Source: Desulfobacteraceae bacterium (lineage in GTDB: Bacteria > Desulfobacterota > Desulfobacteria > Desulfobacterales > Desulfobacteraceae). From it: DNA of 58,867 bases. Of the stretch, positions 51,156 through 58,867 are shown one piece after another. Both the position numbers and the translations under genes were made by a program. The DNA lies in NCBI GenBank assembly GCA_024225635.1, contig JAAEMK010000230.1, forward strand, positions 1 to 58,867, given 5' to 3'. The notes under the pieces are model-generated. The model worked only from the letters and a program-made list of their open reading frames with translations, did not search any database and was not told where the DNA came from. Within the stretch, counting starts at the first letter, position 1. Every line of letters starts with the position of its first letter.

Positions 51156-51959
51156 ATGTCAGTCATTGGAAAGAGAATTCGCCTTGAGCGCATTATCAAC
51201 AGAGAGACCGGCAAGACCATTATCGTCCCAATGGATCACGGTACTACCATCGGTCCTGTCAAGGGACTCCTTGACATGAAGGAGGCGGTGAGGAAAGTGG
51301 CCCTTGGCGGTGCAAACGCCATTGTGGAGCACAAGGGGCTGGTGGGGGAGGGCCTTCGGCGCCAGGGACCGGATATCGGACTCATCGTCCACCTTTCAGC
51401 CTCCACCTCCCTGTCCACCCGGCCCAACGCAAAGACCCTGGTCTGCACCGTTGAGGAGGCGATCAAGCTCGGGGCCGACGCCGTGTCCATCCATGTGAAC
51501 CTTGGCAACGGGGATGAGTCCCGGATGCTCAACGATTTCGGGAAAATCAGCCGGGTTGCCGGGGAATGGGGCATGCCGCTCCTGGTGATGATCTACGTAA
51601 GGGGGGAGAAGGTTCCCAATGAGTATGACAAGGATGCCATCAAACATGCCGCCAGGGTGGGCGGCGAAATGGGCGCCGACCTGGTCAAGGTTGCGTACCC
51701 CGGCACCCCTGAAGGATTCCGGGAGGTGGTTGAGGGATGTCCCGTTCCCGTGGTTATCGCGGGCGGCGCAAAGATGGATTCGGACAGGGATATCCTCACC
51801 ATGGTAAAGGAGAGCATAGATGCCGGCGGCGCGGGCATTTCCATCGGGCGAAATGTGTTCCAGCATGATAATCCAAGAAAGATGGTGGAGGCCATGGCCG
51901 CGATCATCCATGAAAACGCATCCATTGACACAGCCCTTGGCATTTTAACCGAACGCTGA
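51156..51959 (+). CDS. 2-amino-3,7-dideoxy-D-threo-hept-6-ulosonate synthase (ADH synthase, archaeal-type aro pathway)
   Basis: This DhnA/class I aldolase-family enzyme joins L-aspartate semialdehyde with 6-deoxy-5-ketofructose 1-phosphate, the archaeal-type entry to 3-dehydroquinate. The 267 residues show the active-site set D27 (VPMDHG), Y147 (MIYVRG) and Schiff-base lysine K178 (DLVKVAYPG), matching Methanocaldococcus MJ0400-type enzymes. Fructose-bisphosphate aldolase is the alternative reading, but its position directly before 3-dehydroquinate synthase II decides for ADH synthase. GGAGAAAAAA precedes the ATG. It is the first structural gene after the attenuator. Confidence 0.9.
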   Translation: MSVIGKRIRLERIINRETGKTIIVPMDHGTTIGPVKGLLDMKEAVRKVALGGANAIVEHKGLVGEGLRRQGPDIGLIVHLSASTSLSTRPNAKTLVCTVEEAIKLGADAVSIHVNLGNGDESRMLNDFGKISRVAGEWGMPLLVMIYVRGEKVPNEYDKDAIKHAARVGGEMGADLVKVAYPGTPEGFREVVEGCPVPVVIAGGAKMDSDRDILTMVKESIDAGGAGISIGRNVFQHDNPRKMVEAMAAIIHENASIDTALGILTER

Positions 51960-51987
51960 TCGCTCATCGCTGATTAAGGAGAAAAAT

Positions 51988-52980
51988 ATGCGAAAAATAT
52001 GGATAAGGGTGGAACCCTGGGACAAGGAGATGGTGACCACGGCCCTTGAATGCGGCGCCTTTGGCGTAATGGTCCCTGAAGGCCATGCGGCGGAGGTGAG
52101 ACAGCTTGGCAAGATCGTCATCATGGCTCCGGACGGGGATCTTGTACCGGGAACCGATGTCACGGAGATCCGGATAGAGAGCCGGGAGGATGAGGAGGCT
52201 ATACTTGGGGCCGCCCAGACCGGCACGGTGATCCTGGATACCAGTGACTGGAAGATCATTCCCCTGGAAAATCTCATCGCCAGGGGCGCAAGCGTGATCT
52301 TCAAGGTGGAAACATCCGCCGAGGCAAAGACGGCGTTCCAGATCCTGGAACAGGGGGTGGACCAGATCGTGTTTGAACCGAAAACCCTTGTGGAGTTGAA
52401 GAATTTTTTCTCCGATCTCTCCCTTGAAGGGGAAACCACCCTTCTGGAAACCGCCGAGATCGTCAGCGTCACCCAGGCAGGAATGGGGGACCGGGTCTGC
52501 ATCGACACCTGCACCATGATGACCCCCGGCCAGGGCATCCTTGCCGGAAACAGCAGCAAGGCGTTGTTCCTGGTCCACAGCGAGAGCCTGGAGAATCCCT
52601 ATGTGGCCGCCCGTCCCTTCCGGGTGAATGCCGGGCCGGTTCACGCCTACACCCGGGTGCCCGGGGGAAGGACCCGCTACCTGTCCGAGCTTGAAGCCGG
52701 GGATCCCATTCTGATCACCGGTGCGGACGGCCGGTCCTTTGAGGCGGTCACCGGGCGTCTCAAGATAGAGAAACGTCCCCTGATGCTGGTCAAGGCACGG
52801 GCCAAGGAAAAGGAGATCTCCCTTCTGGTTCAGAATGCCGAAACCATCCGCCTGACAACGCCCAAGGGAGAAGCCCTCTCAGTGGTGGACCTTAAGCCGG
52901 GGGATACCGTGCTTGTCGCCCTTGAAACCAACGCACGCCATTTCGGCCATAGTATAGAGGAGAGTATTTTAGAGCAATGA
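51988..52980 (+). CDS. 3-dehydroquinate synthase II (archaeal type)
   Basis: This enzyme oxidatively deaminates and cyclises the ADH-synthase product to 3-dehydroquinate, replacing AroB. The 330 residues contain the family segments TLLETAEIVSVTQAGMGDRV, CTMMTPGQGILAGNSSKALF, and FRVNAGPVHAYTRVPGGRTR, with the C-terminal beta-rich domain. AAGGAG precedes the ATG by seven bases. The end overlaps pheA by four bases (ATGA). Confidence 0.93.
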   Translation: MRKIWIRVEPWDKEMVTTALECGAFGVMVPEGHAAEVRQLGKIVIMAPDGDLVPGTDVTEIRIESREDEEAILGAAQTGTVILDTSDWKIIPLENLIARGASVIFKVETSAEAKTAFQILEQGVDQIVFEPKTLVELKNFFSDLSLEGETTLLETAEIVSVTQAGMGDRVCIDTCTMMTPGQGILAGNSSKALFLVHSESLENPYVAARPFRVNAGPVHAYTRVPGGRTRYLSELEAGDPILITGADGRSFEAVTGRLKIEKRPLMLVKARAKEKEISLLVQNAETIRLTTPKGEALSVVDLKPGDTVLVALETNARHFGHSIEESILEQ

Positions 52981-54080
52981 CGAACACTAAAGACAATCAA
53001 CAGTTGGAACAAAGGCTTGACGGGTTCAGGGCCGAGATCGACGACATCGACCGGGAGATCGTCGCCCTCATCAACAAGCGGCTCCTCGTGGGCAAGAAGA
53101 TCGGGGAGATCAAGGATGAGATCGGGTCGGAAGTCCTTGACCGGCAACGTGAAAACAAGGTCCTGGATCGGCTTGCCAGGATTAACCAGGGACCTGTCGA
53201 GGATGATGTGCTTCGCTACATCTACAGCGTCATCATGACGGCATCCCGGCAGATCCAGCGCGCTAACCGGATCTCTTATCTCGGACCCGAAGCCAGCTAC
53301 AGCCATATCGCCTCCTTGAATCACTTCAGGCATTCGGGACAATTCGTACATGAGGCAAGCCTCAGGGAAGTGTTTCAGCAGGTGGAGAAAAAAGAGAGCA
53401 ATTACGGGGTGGTTCCCATTGAAAACTCCATCGAGGGAGCAGTGACCCATACCCTGGACCTTTTCTATGAGTTCGACCTCACCATCGTTGCCGAGCACTA
53501 CGAGCATATTTCCCATGACCTGCTTTCGGTTTCCGGAGACATTGATGCCATCAAAACGGTCTATTCACATCCCCAGGCCCTTGCCCAGTGCCGGAACTGG
53601 CTTCGGAAAAAGCTGCCCGGGGCAAAGGTCGTGGAGGCGACCTCCACCTCCCAGGCCGCGCGGATCGCAGCCGGTGAAACCAATGCCGGGGCAATCGCAA
53701 GTTCAAGGGCCGCCCACATCTACAATCTCCAGGTGGTGGAGTCCAAGATCGAAGATCTCTCCGGGAACATCACCCGGTTCCTGGTGATCGGCAGGGACAA
53801 GGTCGAAAAAACCGGCAAGGACAAAACCTCTGTCATGTTTGCCACCTCCCATGTGCCGGGCGCTTTGTTCAAGGTGCTGGAGCCGGTGAACCGGGCTGGC
53901 CTCAACCTGGTCAAGCTGGAATCCAGGCCCACCCGCCACCAGAACTGGAGCTACTATTTTTTCATGGACATCGAAGGCCACATCGAGGACAAAATCGTAC
54001 ATGACACCATCGAGGAGATGAAGGCCAACAGCCTCTACCTCAAGCACCTGGGCTCTTACCCCGTGTTCAGTGAACTCTAA
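52977..54080 (+). CDS. pheA: Chorismate mutase/prephenate dehydratase (P-protein)
   Basis: This bifunctional enzyme runs from chorismate via prephenate to phenylpyruvate. The 367 residues comprise a chorismate mutase domain (about 8-95, DGFRAEIDDIDREIVALINK), a prephenate dehydratase domain (about 99-275, ISYLGPEASYSHIASLNHF; GVVPIENSIEGAVTHTLDL) and a C-terminal ACT domain (about 285-365) with the ESRPTRHQNWSYYFFMD motif that binds Phe for feedback inhibition. The operon is thus likely to be controlled by Phe at both enzyme and attenuator level. Confidence 0.96.
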   Translation: MTNTKDNQQLEQRLDGFRAEIDDIDREIVALINKRLLVGKKIGEIKDEIGSEVLDRQRENKVLDRLARINQGPVEDDVLRYIYSVIMTASRQIQRANRISYLGPEASYSHIASLNHFRHSGQFVHEASLREVFQQVEKKESNYGVVPIENSIEGAVTHTLDLFYEFDLTIVAEHYEHISHDLLSVSGDIDAIKTVYSHPQALAQCRNWLRKKLPGAKVVEATSTSQAARIAAGETNAGAIASSRAAHIYNLQVVESKIEDLSGNITRFLVIGRDKVEKTGKDKTSVMFATSHVPGALFKVLEPVNRAGLNLVKLESRPTRHQNWSYYFFMDIEGHIEDKIVHDTIEEMKANSLYLKHLGSYPVFSEL

Positions 54081-54098
54081 CCAAGGTTGTGAAGGTCA

Positions 54099-54914
54099 AT
54101 GTTGAATTCAGATACCAGGCTTTACGCTCTTTTTGGCGATCCCGTCTCCCACTCCCTGGGGCCGGTGATGCACAATGCCGCGTTCGGGGAGAGGAAAATC
54201 AATGCCGTGTACCTGGCGTTCCGGGTTTCGAGGATCGAACAGGCTGTTGAGGCCATGGGATCCCTGAACATAGCCGGCGCCTCGGTCACCATCCCCCATA
54301 AGGAAACGGTGATTCCATTTTTAGACGAAGTGGATGACCTGGCCCGGGACATGGGGGCGGTGAACACCATTGTAAACCGGGAAGGGAAACTTGTCGGGTA
54401 CAACACCGACGCCAGGGGGGCCGTGGATCCCCTGGAAAGGGTGTGCGGCCTTGCCGGAAAGCGGGTGGTGATCATCGGCGCCGGAGGGGCGGCCAGGGCC
54501 GTTGCCTTTGGCGTGAAACAAAAGGGTGCGGCGCTCTTCATTGTCAACCGTTCCGAAGAGCGGGGCAGGGCCCTTGCCCGGGAGATTGGGGCGACCTTTA
54601 TATATAAGGACGAACTTCAGCAGGTTGATCCCGAAATCATAATCAATGCCACTTCCGTTGGAATGGCGCCCGGGATCGATGATATTCCCCTGGACCCTGG
54701 ATTTCTGACAAGCTCCATGATAGTGATGGATATCGTCTACACCCCGGTCAGGACCGCGTTGATCCGGGCCGCCACTGAAAAAGGGTGTACAGTCATTGAT
54801 GGACTGTCCATGTTTGTCAACCAGGGCGCGGCGCAGTTTGAGCTGTTCACAGGTATAAAGGCGCCAATAGAGATCATGAAAAAATCGTTAATAAAGGTAA
54901 TTGAAAACAGATGA
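54099..54914 (+). CDS. aroE: Shikimate dehydrogenase AroE
   Basis: AroE reduces 3-dehydroshikimate to shikimate with NADPH. The 271 residues have the substrate-site GDPVSHSLGPVMHNAAF, the catalytic lysine in SVTIPHKETVIPFLDEV, GYNTDARGA, the NADP-binding loop IIGAGGAARAVAFGVK and NRSEERGR. aroD, which would supply its substrate, is not present in this operon. The end overlaps aroA by four bases. Confidence 0.95.
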   Translation: MLNSDTRLYALFGDPVSHSLGPVMHNAAFGERKINAVYLAFRVSRIEQAVEAMGSLNIAGASVTIPHKETVIPFLDEVDDLARDMGAVNTIVNREGKLVGYNTDARGAVDPLERVCGLAGKRVVIIGAGGAARAVAFGVKQKGAALFIVNRSEERGRALAREIGATFIYKDELQQVDPEIIINATSVGMAPGIDDIPLDPGFLTSSMIVMDIVYTPVRTALIRAATEKGCTVIDGLSMFVNQGAAQFELFTGIKAPIEIMKKSLIKVIENR

Positions 54915-56170
54915 AACAGATAAAGGCACGAAATATTCAACCCTGCTCCGTCACGGTCCCGGGATCTAAAAGCGTTTCCCACAGGATGGTGATCTGTGCG
55001 GCCCTTGCCGGCGGGCAATCCGTTGTGGACAATCTTTTAAAGAGTGAAGATATTGAATTGACCATGGCGGCCCTGGGGCACATGGGGGCTTCCATCACCC
55101 CGAACGGTGATAACTCGGTTACCATCACCGGATTTGACGGAAGGCCCGGTCCCTTTTCAGATCCCATCTATCTTGGTAATTCCGGCACCTCCATGCGGCT
55201 TCTTGCCGGCATTGCCGCCCTGGGAGAGTCCCCTTATATCCTGACAGGGGACGAGCGAATGAACCAGCGGCCCATGGATGCGCTTCTTGCCTGCCTCAGA
55301 ATGGCTGATATCGATGCCGTTTCCGTCAATGGCAACGGTTGTCCCCCGGTTTCCATACGGGGCGGAATCAGGCGGGGTGGCCTTGTGACCCTGGATTGCT
55401 CCACAAGCAGCCAGTACCTGTCATCCATGCTGATGATGGGTGCGGTTTTGAGGAACGGACTGCATATCACCCTGGCCGGGCCCCCGGTGTCGGCTCCTTA
55501 TATCGATCTCACCCTGGATATCATGAAGCGGTTCCAGGTGACGGCCCAGCGGATCACCGAGACCCAGTTCCGGGTTCCCGGTGGCCAGGCGTATGTTCCC
55601 GGGCATTTCGTCGTGGAACCGGATCTTTCCAATGCCAGCTATTTCTGGGCTGCCGGGGCTGTTTCGGGAAGCCCGGTAAAGGTGACGGGAATCAGCAGGA
55701 AATCCCTCCAGGGGGATCTGGAGTTTGTGGATATCCTAGGGCGAATGGGATGTGAGGTGACGGAGGACGAAGAGGGTATCGCCGTTTCCGGCAACGCGCT
55801 TACAGCCATCGATGTCGATATGGGACGCTGTCCCGATGTGGTTCCGACCCTTGCCGTGGTGGCGGCCTTTGCAAAAGGCACCACCCGCATCACCAACATC
55901 GCCCATTTAAGGGAAAAGGAGTGCGACCGTATCGAGGCGGTGGTTTCCCAGCTCAGGAAGATGGGCATCGAGGCCGACCAGGGAGACGACTGGCTTACGG
56001 TCACCGGGGGCGCTCCCCACGGCGCGTCCATCGAGACATTTAACGACCACCGGATCGCCATGGCCTTCGGCGTGGCAGGCCTGAAGGTTGAGAATGTCTT
56101 GATTGAAAATGAATCCTGCGTTGGAAAATCGTTTCCAACCTTTTGGGAGGTCTTTGAAACCCTGATATGA
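54911..56170 (+). CDS. aroA: 3-phosphoshikimate 1-carboxyvinyltransferase (EPSP synthase) AroA
   Basis: AroA transfers enolpyruvate from PEP to shikimate 3-phosphate. The 419 residues form two similar domains, with PGSKSVSHRMVICAALAGG near residue 16, LGNSGTSMRLLAGIAALG near 90, LDCSTSSQYLSSML near 160 and the C-terminal FNDHRIAMAFGVAGLK. The pattern is EPSP synthase rather than MurA. The end overlaps aroK by four bases. Confidence 0.95.
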   Translation: MKQIKARNIQPCSVTVPGSKSVSHRMVICAALAGGQSVVDNLLKSEDIELTMAALGHMGASITPNGDNSVTITGFDGRPGPFSDPIYLGNSGTSMRLLAGIAALGESPYILTGDERMNQRPMDALLACLRMADIDAVSVNGNGCPPVSIRGGIRRGGLVTLDCSTSSQYLSSMLMMGAVLRNGLHITLAGPPVSAPYIDLTLDIMKRFQVTAQRITETQFRVPGGQAYVPGHFVVEPDLSNASYFWAAGAVSGSPVKVTGISRKSLQGDLEFVDILGRMGCEVTEDEEGIAVSGNALTAIDVDMGRCPDVVPTLAVVAAFAKGTTRITNIAHLREKECDRIEAVVSQLRKMGIEADQGDDWLTVTGGAPHGASIETFNDHRIAMAFGVAGLKVENVLIENESCVGKSFPTFWEVFETLI

Positions 56171-56676
56171 ACGTGATCTTAATAGGATACCGCTGTACCG
56201 GCAAGAGCGAGACCGGCAGGATACTGGCCGATTCCCTTTCCCTTCCCTTTGTGGATACCGATGATCTCATTGAAAAAACCATGAAGGGGTCCGTTGCCGA
56301 CATCGTGGAAAGCAAGGGATGGGAGAGCTTCAGGAAAATTGAGAGCCAGATCTTGAAAGGGCTGTTGAAAACCGATGGCCTCGTGATTGCTACCGGCGGC
56401 GGCATCGTTCTTGACGAGAAAAATATCCTGGCCATGAAGGCGGGTGGAACCGTGGTGTGGCTGACAGCAAAAATCGACACCATATTGGACAGGATGTCAA
56501 AGGATCCCAACACCGCCGGGTTAAGGCCCGCCTTGACCAGCCATTGCCTGGAGGATGAAGTGAAGGAAACCATGGCCATGCGAAAGCCCCTCTATGAAAA
56601 GGCTGCCCATATGGAGATCGATACCTCAAACCAGGATGCAGCCCAAGTGGCGGCCATTATAAAAAGGAAACTATGA
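56167..56676 (+). CDS. aroK: Shikimate kinase AroK
   Basis: AroK phosphorylates shikimate. The 169 residues begin MNVILIGYRCTGKSETGRIL, with a P-loop in which CTGKS replaces the common AGKST, then FVDTDDLIEK (shikimate-binding Asp), the EKFR-like SFRKIESQILKGL and ATGGGIVLDEKN. The lid arginine is in LRPAL near 120. It is the normal single-domain length. Confidence 0.94.
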   Translation: MNVILIGYRCTGKSETGRILADSLSLPFVDTDDLIEKTMKGSVADIVESKGWESFRKIESQILKGLLKTDGLVIATGGGIVLDEKNILAMKAGGTVVWLTAKIDTILDRMSKDPNTAGLRPALTSHCLEDEVKETMAMRKPLYEKAAHMEIDTSNQDAAQVAAIIKRKL

Positions 56677-56679
56677 ACT

Positions 56680-57738
56680 ATGGCAGGTAGCAGTTTTGGA
56701 ACGTGCTTCAGGGTAACCACCTGGGGAGAGTCCCATGGCAAGGCAATCGGTGTGGTGGTGGACGGGTGTCCTCCGGGAATTCCCCTGGATGAGGCCCTGA
56801 TTCAGACGGCCCTGGACAAACGGAAACCCGGGCAGACCGCCGCAAGCACGGCGCGAAAGGAACCGGATATTCCGGTAATTCTCTCCGGGGTGTTTGAGGG
56901 GGTTACCACGGGTACTCCCATCATGATCGAAATACAAAACAAGGATGCCGATTCCAGGGCGTATTCGGATATTGCCAGGTTGTTCCGTCCGGGGCACGGG
57001 GATATTACCTATCTTGCCAAGTACGGTGTCCGTGACTGGCGGGGCGGTGGCAGGGCCTCGGCCCGGGAGACGGCCGCAAGGGTTGCGGCAGGCGCCGTTG
57101 CCCAGGCCGTACTTGACTCTTCCGGTGTCGAGATCAAAACCTGCACCCTTGAACTCGGAGGGGTGAAGGCCCGGAGGATCGACTGGAACGAGACGGAAAA
57201 CAACCGGTTCCAGTGCCCTGACAGGGATGTCGTGGCAGAAATGGAAAACAGGGTCAAAGAAGTTAAAAAGCAGGGGGACTCCGTTGGCGGCGTTGTTGAG
57301 ATCCGGGCGGTCAATGTGCCTGCCGGTCTTGGTGAGCCGGTGTTCGACAAACTGGATGCCCGGCTTGCGGGGGCGCTCATGGGAATCGGGGCCGTCAAGG
57401 CGGTGGAGATCGGTGCGGGCTGTGAAGCAGCCCGGATGACAGGATCTGAAAACAACGACCAGATCCTGGAAGGCCGGTTCGAAACAAACAACAGCGGAGG
57501 CATTCTTGCCGGAATCTCCAATGGAGATGAAATCATCGCCAGGGTACATGTAAAGCCAATTCCCTCCATTACAAAGGAACAGAAAACCGTTGATGAAAAC
57601 GGCAAGCAGACAACCCTGTCAACAAAGGGGCGTCACGATGTTTCAGCCATTCCCAGGATTAACCCGGTGTGCAAGGCCATGGTGGCCATTGTGCTTGCAG
57701 ACCTTTTATTACGGCAGAAAGCGGTGTCATGCAGTTAA
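56680..57738 (+). CDS. aroC: Chorismate synthase AroC
   Basis: AroC makes chorismate from EPSP with reduced FMN. The 352 residues contain FRVTTWGESHGKAIGVVVDG, FRPGHGDITYLAKYGVRDWR and GGGRASARETAARVAAGAVA, the three family signatures, and the C-terminal KGRHDVSAIPRINPVCKAM. Three bases separate it from aroK and its end overlaps tyrA by ten bases. Confidence 0.96.
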   Translation: MAGSSFGTCFRVTTWGESHGKAIGVVVDGCPPGIPLDEALIQTALDKRKPGQTAASTARKEPDIPVILSGVFEGVTTGTPIMIEIQNKDADSRAYSDIARLFRPGHGDITYLAKYGVRDWRGGGRASARETAARVAAGAVAQAVLDSSGVEIKTCTLELGGVKARRIDWNETENNRFQCPDRDVVAEMENRVKEVKKQGDSVGGVVEIRAVNVPAGLGEPVFDKLDARLAGALMGIGAVKAVEIGAGCEAARMTGSENNDQILEGRFETNNSGGILAGISNGDEIIARVHVKPIPSITKEQKTVDENGKQTTLSTKGRHDVSAIPRINPVCKAMVAIVLADLLLRQKAVSCS

Positions 57739-58559
57739 AGAACATAGGAATCATAGGCGGAAAAGGAAGCATGGGGAGATGGTTCAGGGACTTTTTTGAA
57801 ACCCTTGGACATGAGGTTTTGATATCTGATCTCAACACACCCCTGACAAACGAGGACCTGGCCCTGGGCTGCGATGTCCTGATTTTAAGCACGTCAAAGG
57901 ATCAGGCCGTGAAGATAGCGGCCGAGGTGGGCCCCCTCATGGGTGAAGAACAGATCTTCATGGATTTCTGCTCCCAGAAGGAGGAGATCGTTGCCGCCAT
58001 GACAGAGCACTCCAAGGCCGAAGTCGTGGGAACCCATCCAATGTTCGGACCGTTTACCAAGGGAATCGAAGGGCAGAATATCATCCTCTGTCCCGGGCGG
58101 GGAAAAAAAGGGTTTGCCTGGGCAACCGAGGTTTTCGAAGCTGCCGGAGCAACGGTGACCGAGCTTGGCGCCCGGGATCATGATCGCCACATGGCCCTTG
58201 TCCAGGGGCTTACCCATCTTGTGACCATCACCATGGCAAGGACCCTTCAGAAGATGGATCTCCATCCCAAGGACGTCTTTTCCATTTCAACACCCATTTT
58301 CAGGCTCAATTCGGATATCATGGGCAGGCTTTTTGCCCAGGATCCGGATCTCTATACCACCCTGGTGGGGGAAAACAAATATGTAAAGGAAGTGCTGGAT
58401 CTCTATTGCGAGTCCCTGGAGGAGGGAACCCGGGCCATTCTTGAGGGAGACCACGACCAGGGGGTTGACTTTCTCCGGGATATAGGCCGGTTCGTGGGCA
58501 GCTACAAGGAGACGGCCCTTGAACGAAGCAACCGGTTCCTTAATGTTATTTTTGAATAA
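57729..58559 (+). CDS. tyrA: Prephenate dehydrogenase TyrA
   Basis: TyrA converts prephenate to 4-hydroxyphenylpyruvate for tyrosine. The 276 residues begin MQLKNIGIIGGKGSMGRWF (NAD-binding loop) and contain SQKEEIVAAMTEH and GTHPMFGPF with the catalytic histidine, followed by the helical dimer domain (LVQGLTHLVTITMARTLQK). The ATG at 57729 sits inside the aroC end; an upstream in-frame ATG at 57669 would overlap aroC by 70 bases. It has no chorismate mutase domain, leaving that step to PheA. Last gene before the rRNA operon. Confidence 0.93.
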   Translation: MQLKNIGIIGGKGSMGRWFRDFFETLGHEVLISDLNTPLTNEDLALGCDVLILSTSKDQAVKIAAEVGPLMGEEQIFMDFCSQKEEIVAAMTEHSKAEVVGTHPMFGPFTKGIEGQNIILCPGRGKKGFAWATEVFEAAGATVTELGARDHDRHMALVQGLTHLVTITMARTLQKMDLHPKDVFSISTPIFRLNSDIMGRLFAQDPDLYTTLVGENKYVKEVLDLYCESLEEGTRAILEGDHDQGVDFLRDIGRFVGSYKETALERSNRFLNVIFE

Positions 58560-58613
58560 TATTCTACGATTTCAACCATATACAAAATTATGATATGGAG
58601 CTAAAAAAAGATC

Positions 58614-58642
58614 TTGACAATGGGGGGTGGCTCATGTAGATT
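58614..58642 (+). promoter_or_regulatory. Promoter of the rRNA operon
   Basis: A perfect TTGACA (58614-58619), a 17-base spacer with a G-run, and TAGATT (58637-58642) lie about 142 bases before the 16S start. It lies 55 bases after tyrA. Confidence 0.85.
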
Positions 58643-58696
58643 AATCAAGTCTTGGCGAGACAGTTCTTGATCTCGCGGCAATCTGAAATTGTTTTT

Positions 58697-58710
58697 TGAT
58701 CTTTGAAAAC
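58697..58710 (+). promoter_or_regulatory. BoxA-like antitermination element in the rRNA leader
   Basis: TGATCTTTGAAAAC resembles the boxA sequence (TGCTCTTTAACA) of rRNA leaders and lies between the rRNA promoter and 16S. The assignment rests on this similarity and position. Confidence 0.6.
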
Positions 58711-58783
58711 TGGTTAGTGACACAATAGATGAAGCGTGTCTTTTGGGTGCTTTTGAAAGCACGTAAAAGATATTCAAAGAATT

Positions 58784-58867
58784 TAACTGGAGAGTTTGAT
58801 TCTGGCTCAGAATGAACGCTGGCGGCGTGCTTAACACATGCAAGTCGAACGAGAAAGGGATTGCTTG
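58784..58867 (+). rRNA. rrs: 16S ribosomal RNA, 5' end (partial)
   Basis: The conserved 5' sequence AGAGTTTGATTCTGGCTCAG begins at 58791, matching E. coli position 8, so the mature 5' end is near 58784. It is followed by AACGCTGGCGGCGTGCTTAA and CATGCAAGTCGAACGAGAAA. Only 84 bases are inside the window; the variable V1 region starts at the edge. Confidence 0.98.

Noticed and set aside
58601-58843. 80-residue minus-strand frame over the rRNA promoter and 16S start
   Set aside because: It lies across regulatory and rRNA sequence, lacks any protein signature and a ribosome site.

Overview
The window is about 59 kb of moderately GC-rich chromosome from an anaerobic, Gram-negative sulfate reducer, most likely a deltaproteobacterium of the Desulfobacterales. 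This is inferred from dsrC next to an HdrA/MvhD/Flx electron-transfer operon, a siroheme decarboxylase gene, a 2-hydroxyacyl-CoA-dehydratase-type activase, a PxxKW cysteine-rich protein, UGA-encoded selenocysteine in three genes, and lipid A and outer-membrane genes.

Layout. 1-1740 (minus): activase ATPase (runs off the left edge) and a small ribbon-helix-helix-like protein. 2008-2501: four 134-bp tandem repeats. 2579-5981 (plus): mlaEFDCA lipid transport. 6050-7305 (minus): nitrilase-family hydrolase and ahbA. 7333-7440: a REP-like hairpin. 7545-15780 (minus): dsrC and the operon hdrA-mvhD-flxC-flxB-flxA. hdrA and mvhD each carry an in-frame TGA read here as selenocysteine. 16098-21035: miaA, an LppC-like lipoprotein, pfkA, kdsD. 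21300-24875: PxxKW protein, aminotransferase, CLC transporter. 24880-27474 (minus): amino-acid ABC permease and binding protein, truA, and a 61-residue dual-CXXC selenoprotein. 27555-31562: AT-richer accessory stretches around argJ and an rluF/rluB-type gene. 31575-36071 (minus): trpS, a DHH-CBS-tRNA nucleotidyltransferase, a PlsC-like acyltransferase. 36340-38940: pilC and a PilS-like kinase. 39002-49535: lysS followed by an envelope run lolC-lolD-bamA-skp-lpxD-lpxA-lpxI-lpxB. 49634-50878: CNNM/CorC protein. 50875-58559: an aromatic amino acid operon. From 58614: an rRNA promoter and the first 84 bases of 16S rRNA.

How the parts work together. The Hdr/Flx operon looks like an NAD(P)H- and ferredoxin-linked flavin electron-bifurcation module, with DsrC as a plausible thiol/disulfide partner. 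The lol/bam/skp/lpx run builds the outer membrane and Mla maintains its lipid asymmetry. The aro operon begins with the two archaeal-type enzymes that make 3-dehydroquinate and continues to prephenate dehydratase and dehydrogenase. It is preceded by a complete classical attenuator: a 25-codon leader peptide with eight Phe/Tyr codons in a run of nine, an antiterminator pairing and a strong terminator.

The strongest observations are the Phe/Tyr attenuator and the three selenocysteine genes with hairpins at the expected distance after the TGA. These genes would look truncated or mis-started in automatic annotation. No CRISPR array, tRNA gene, intact transposase or prophage was seen.
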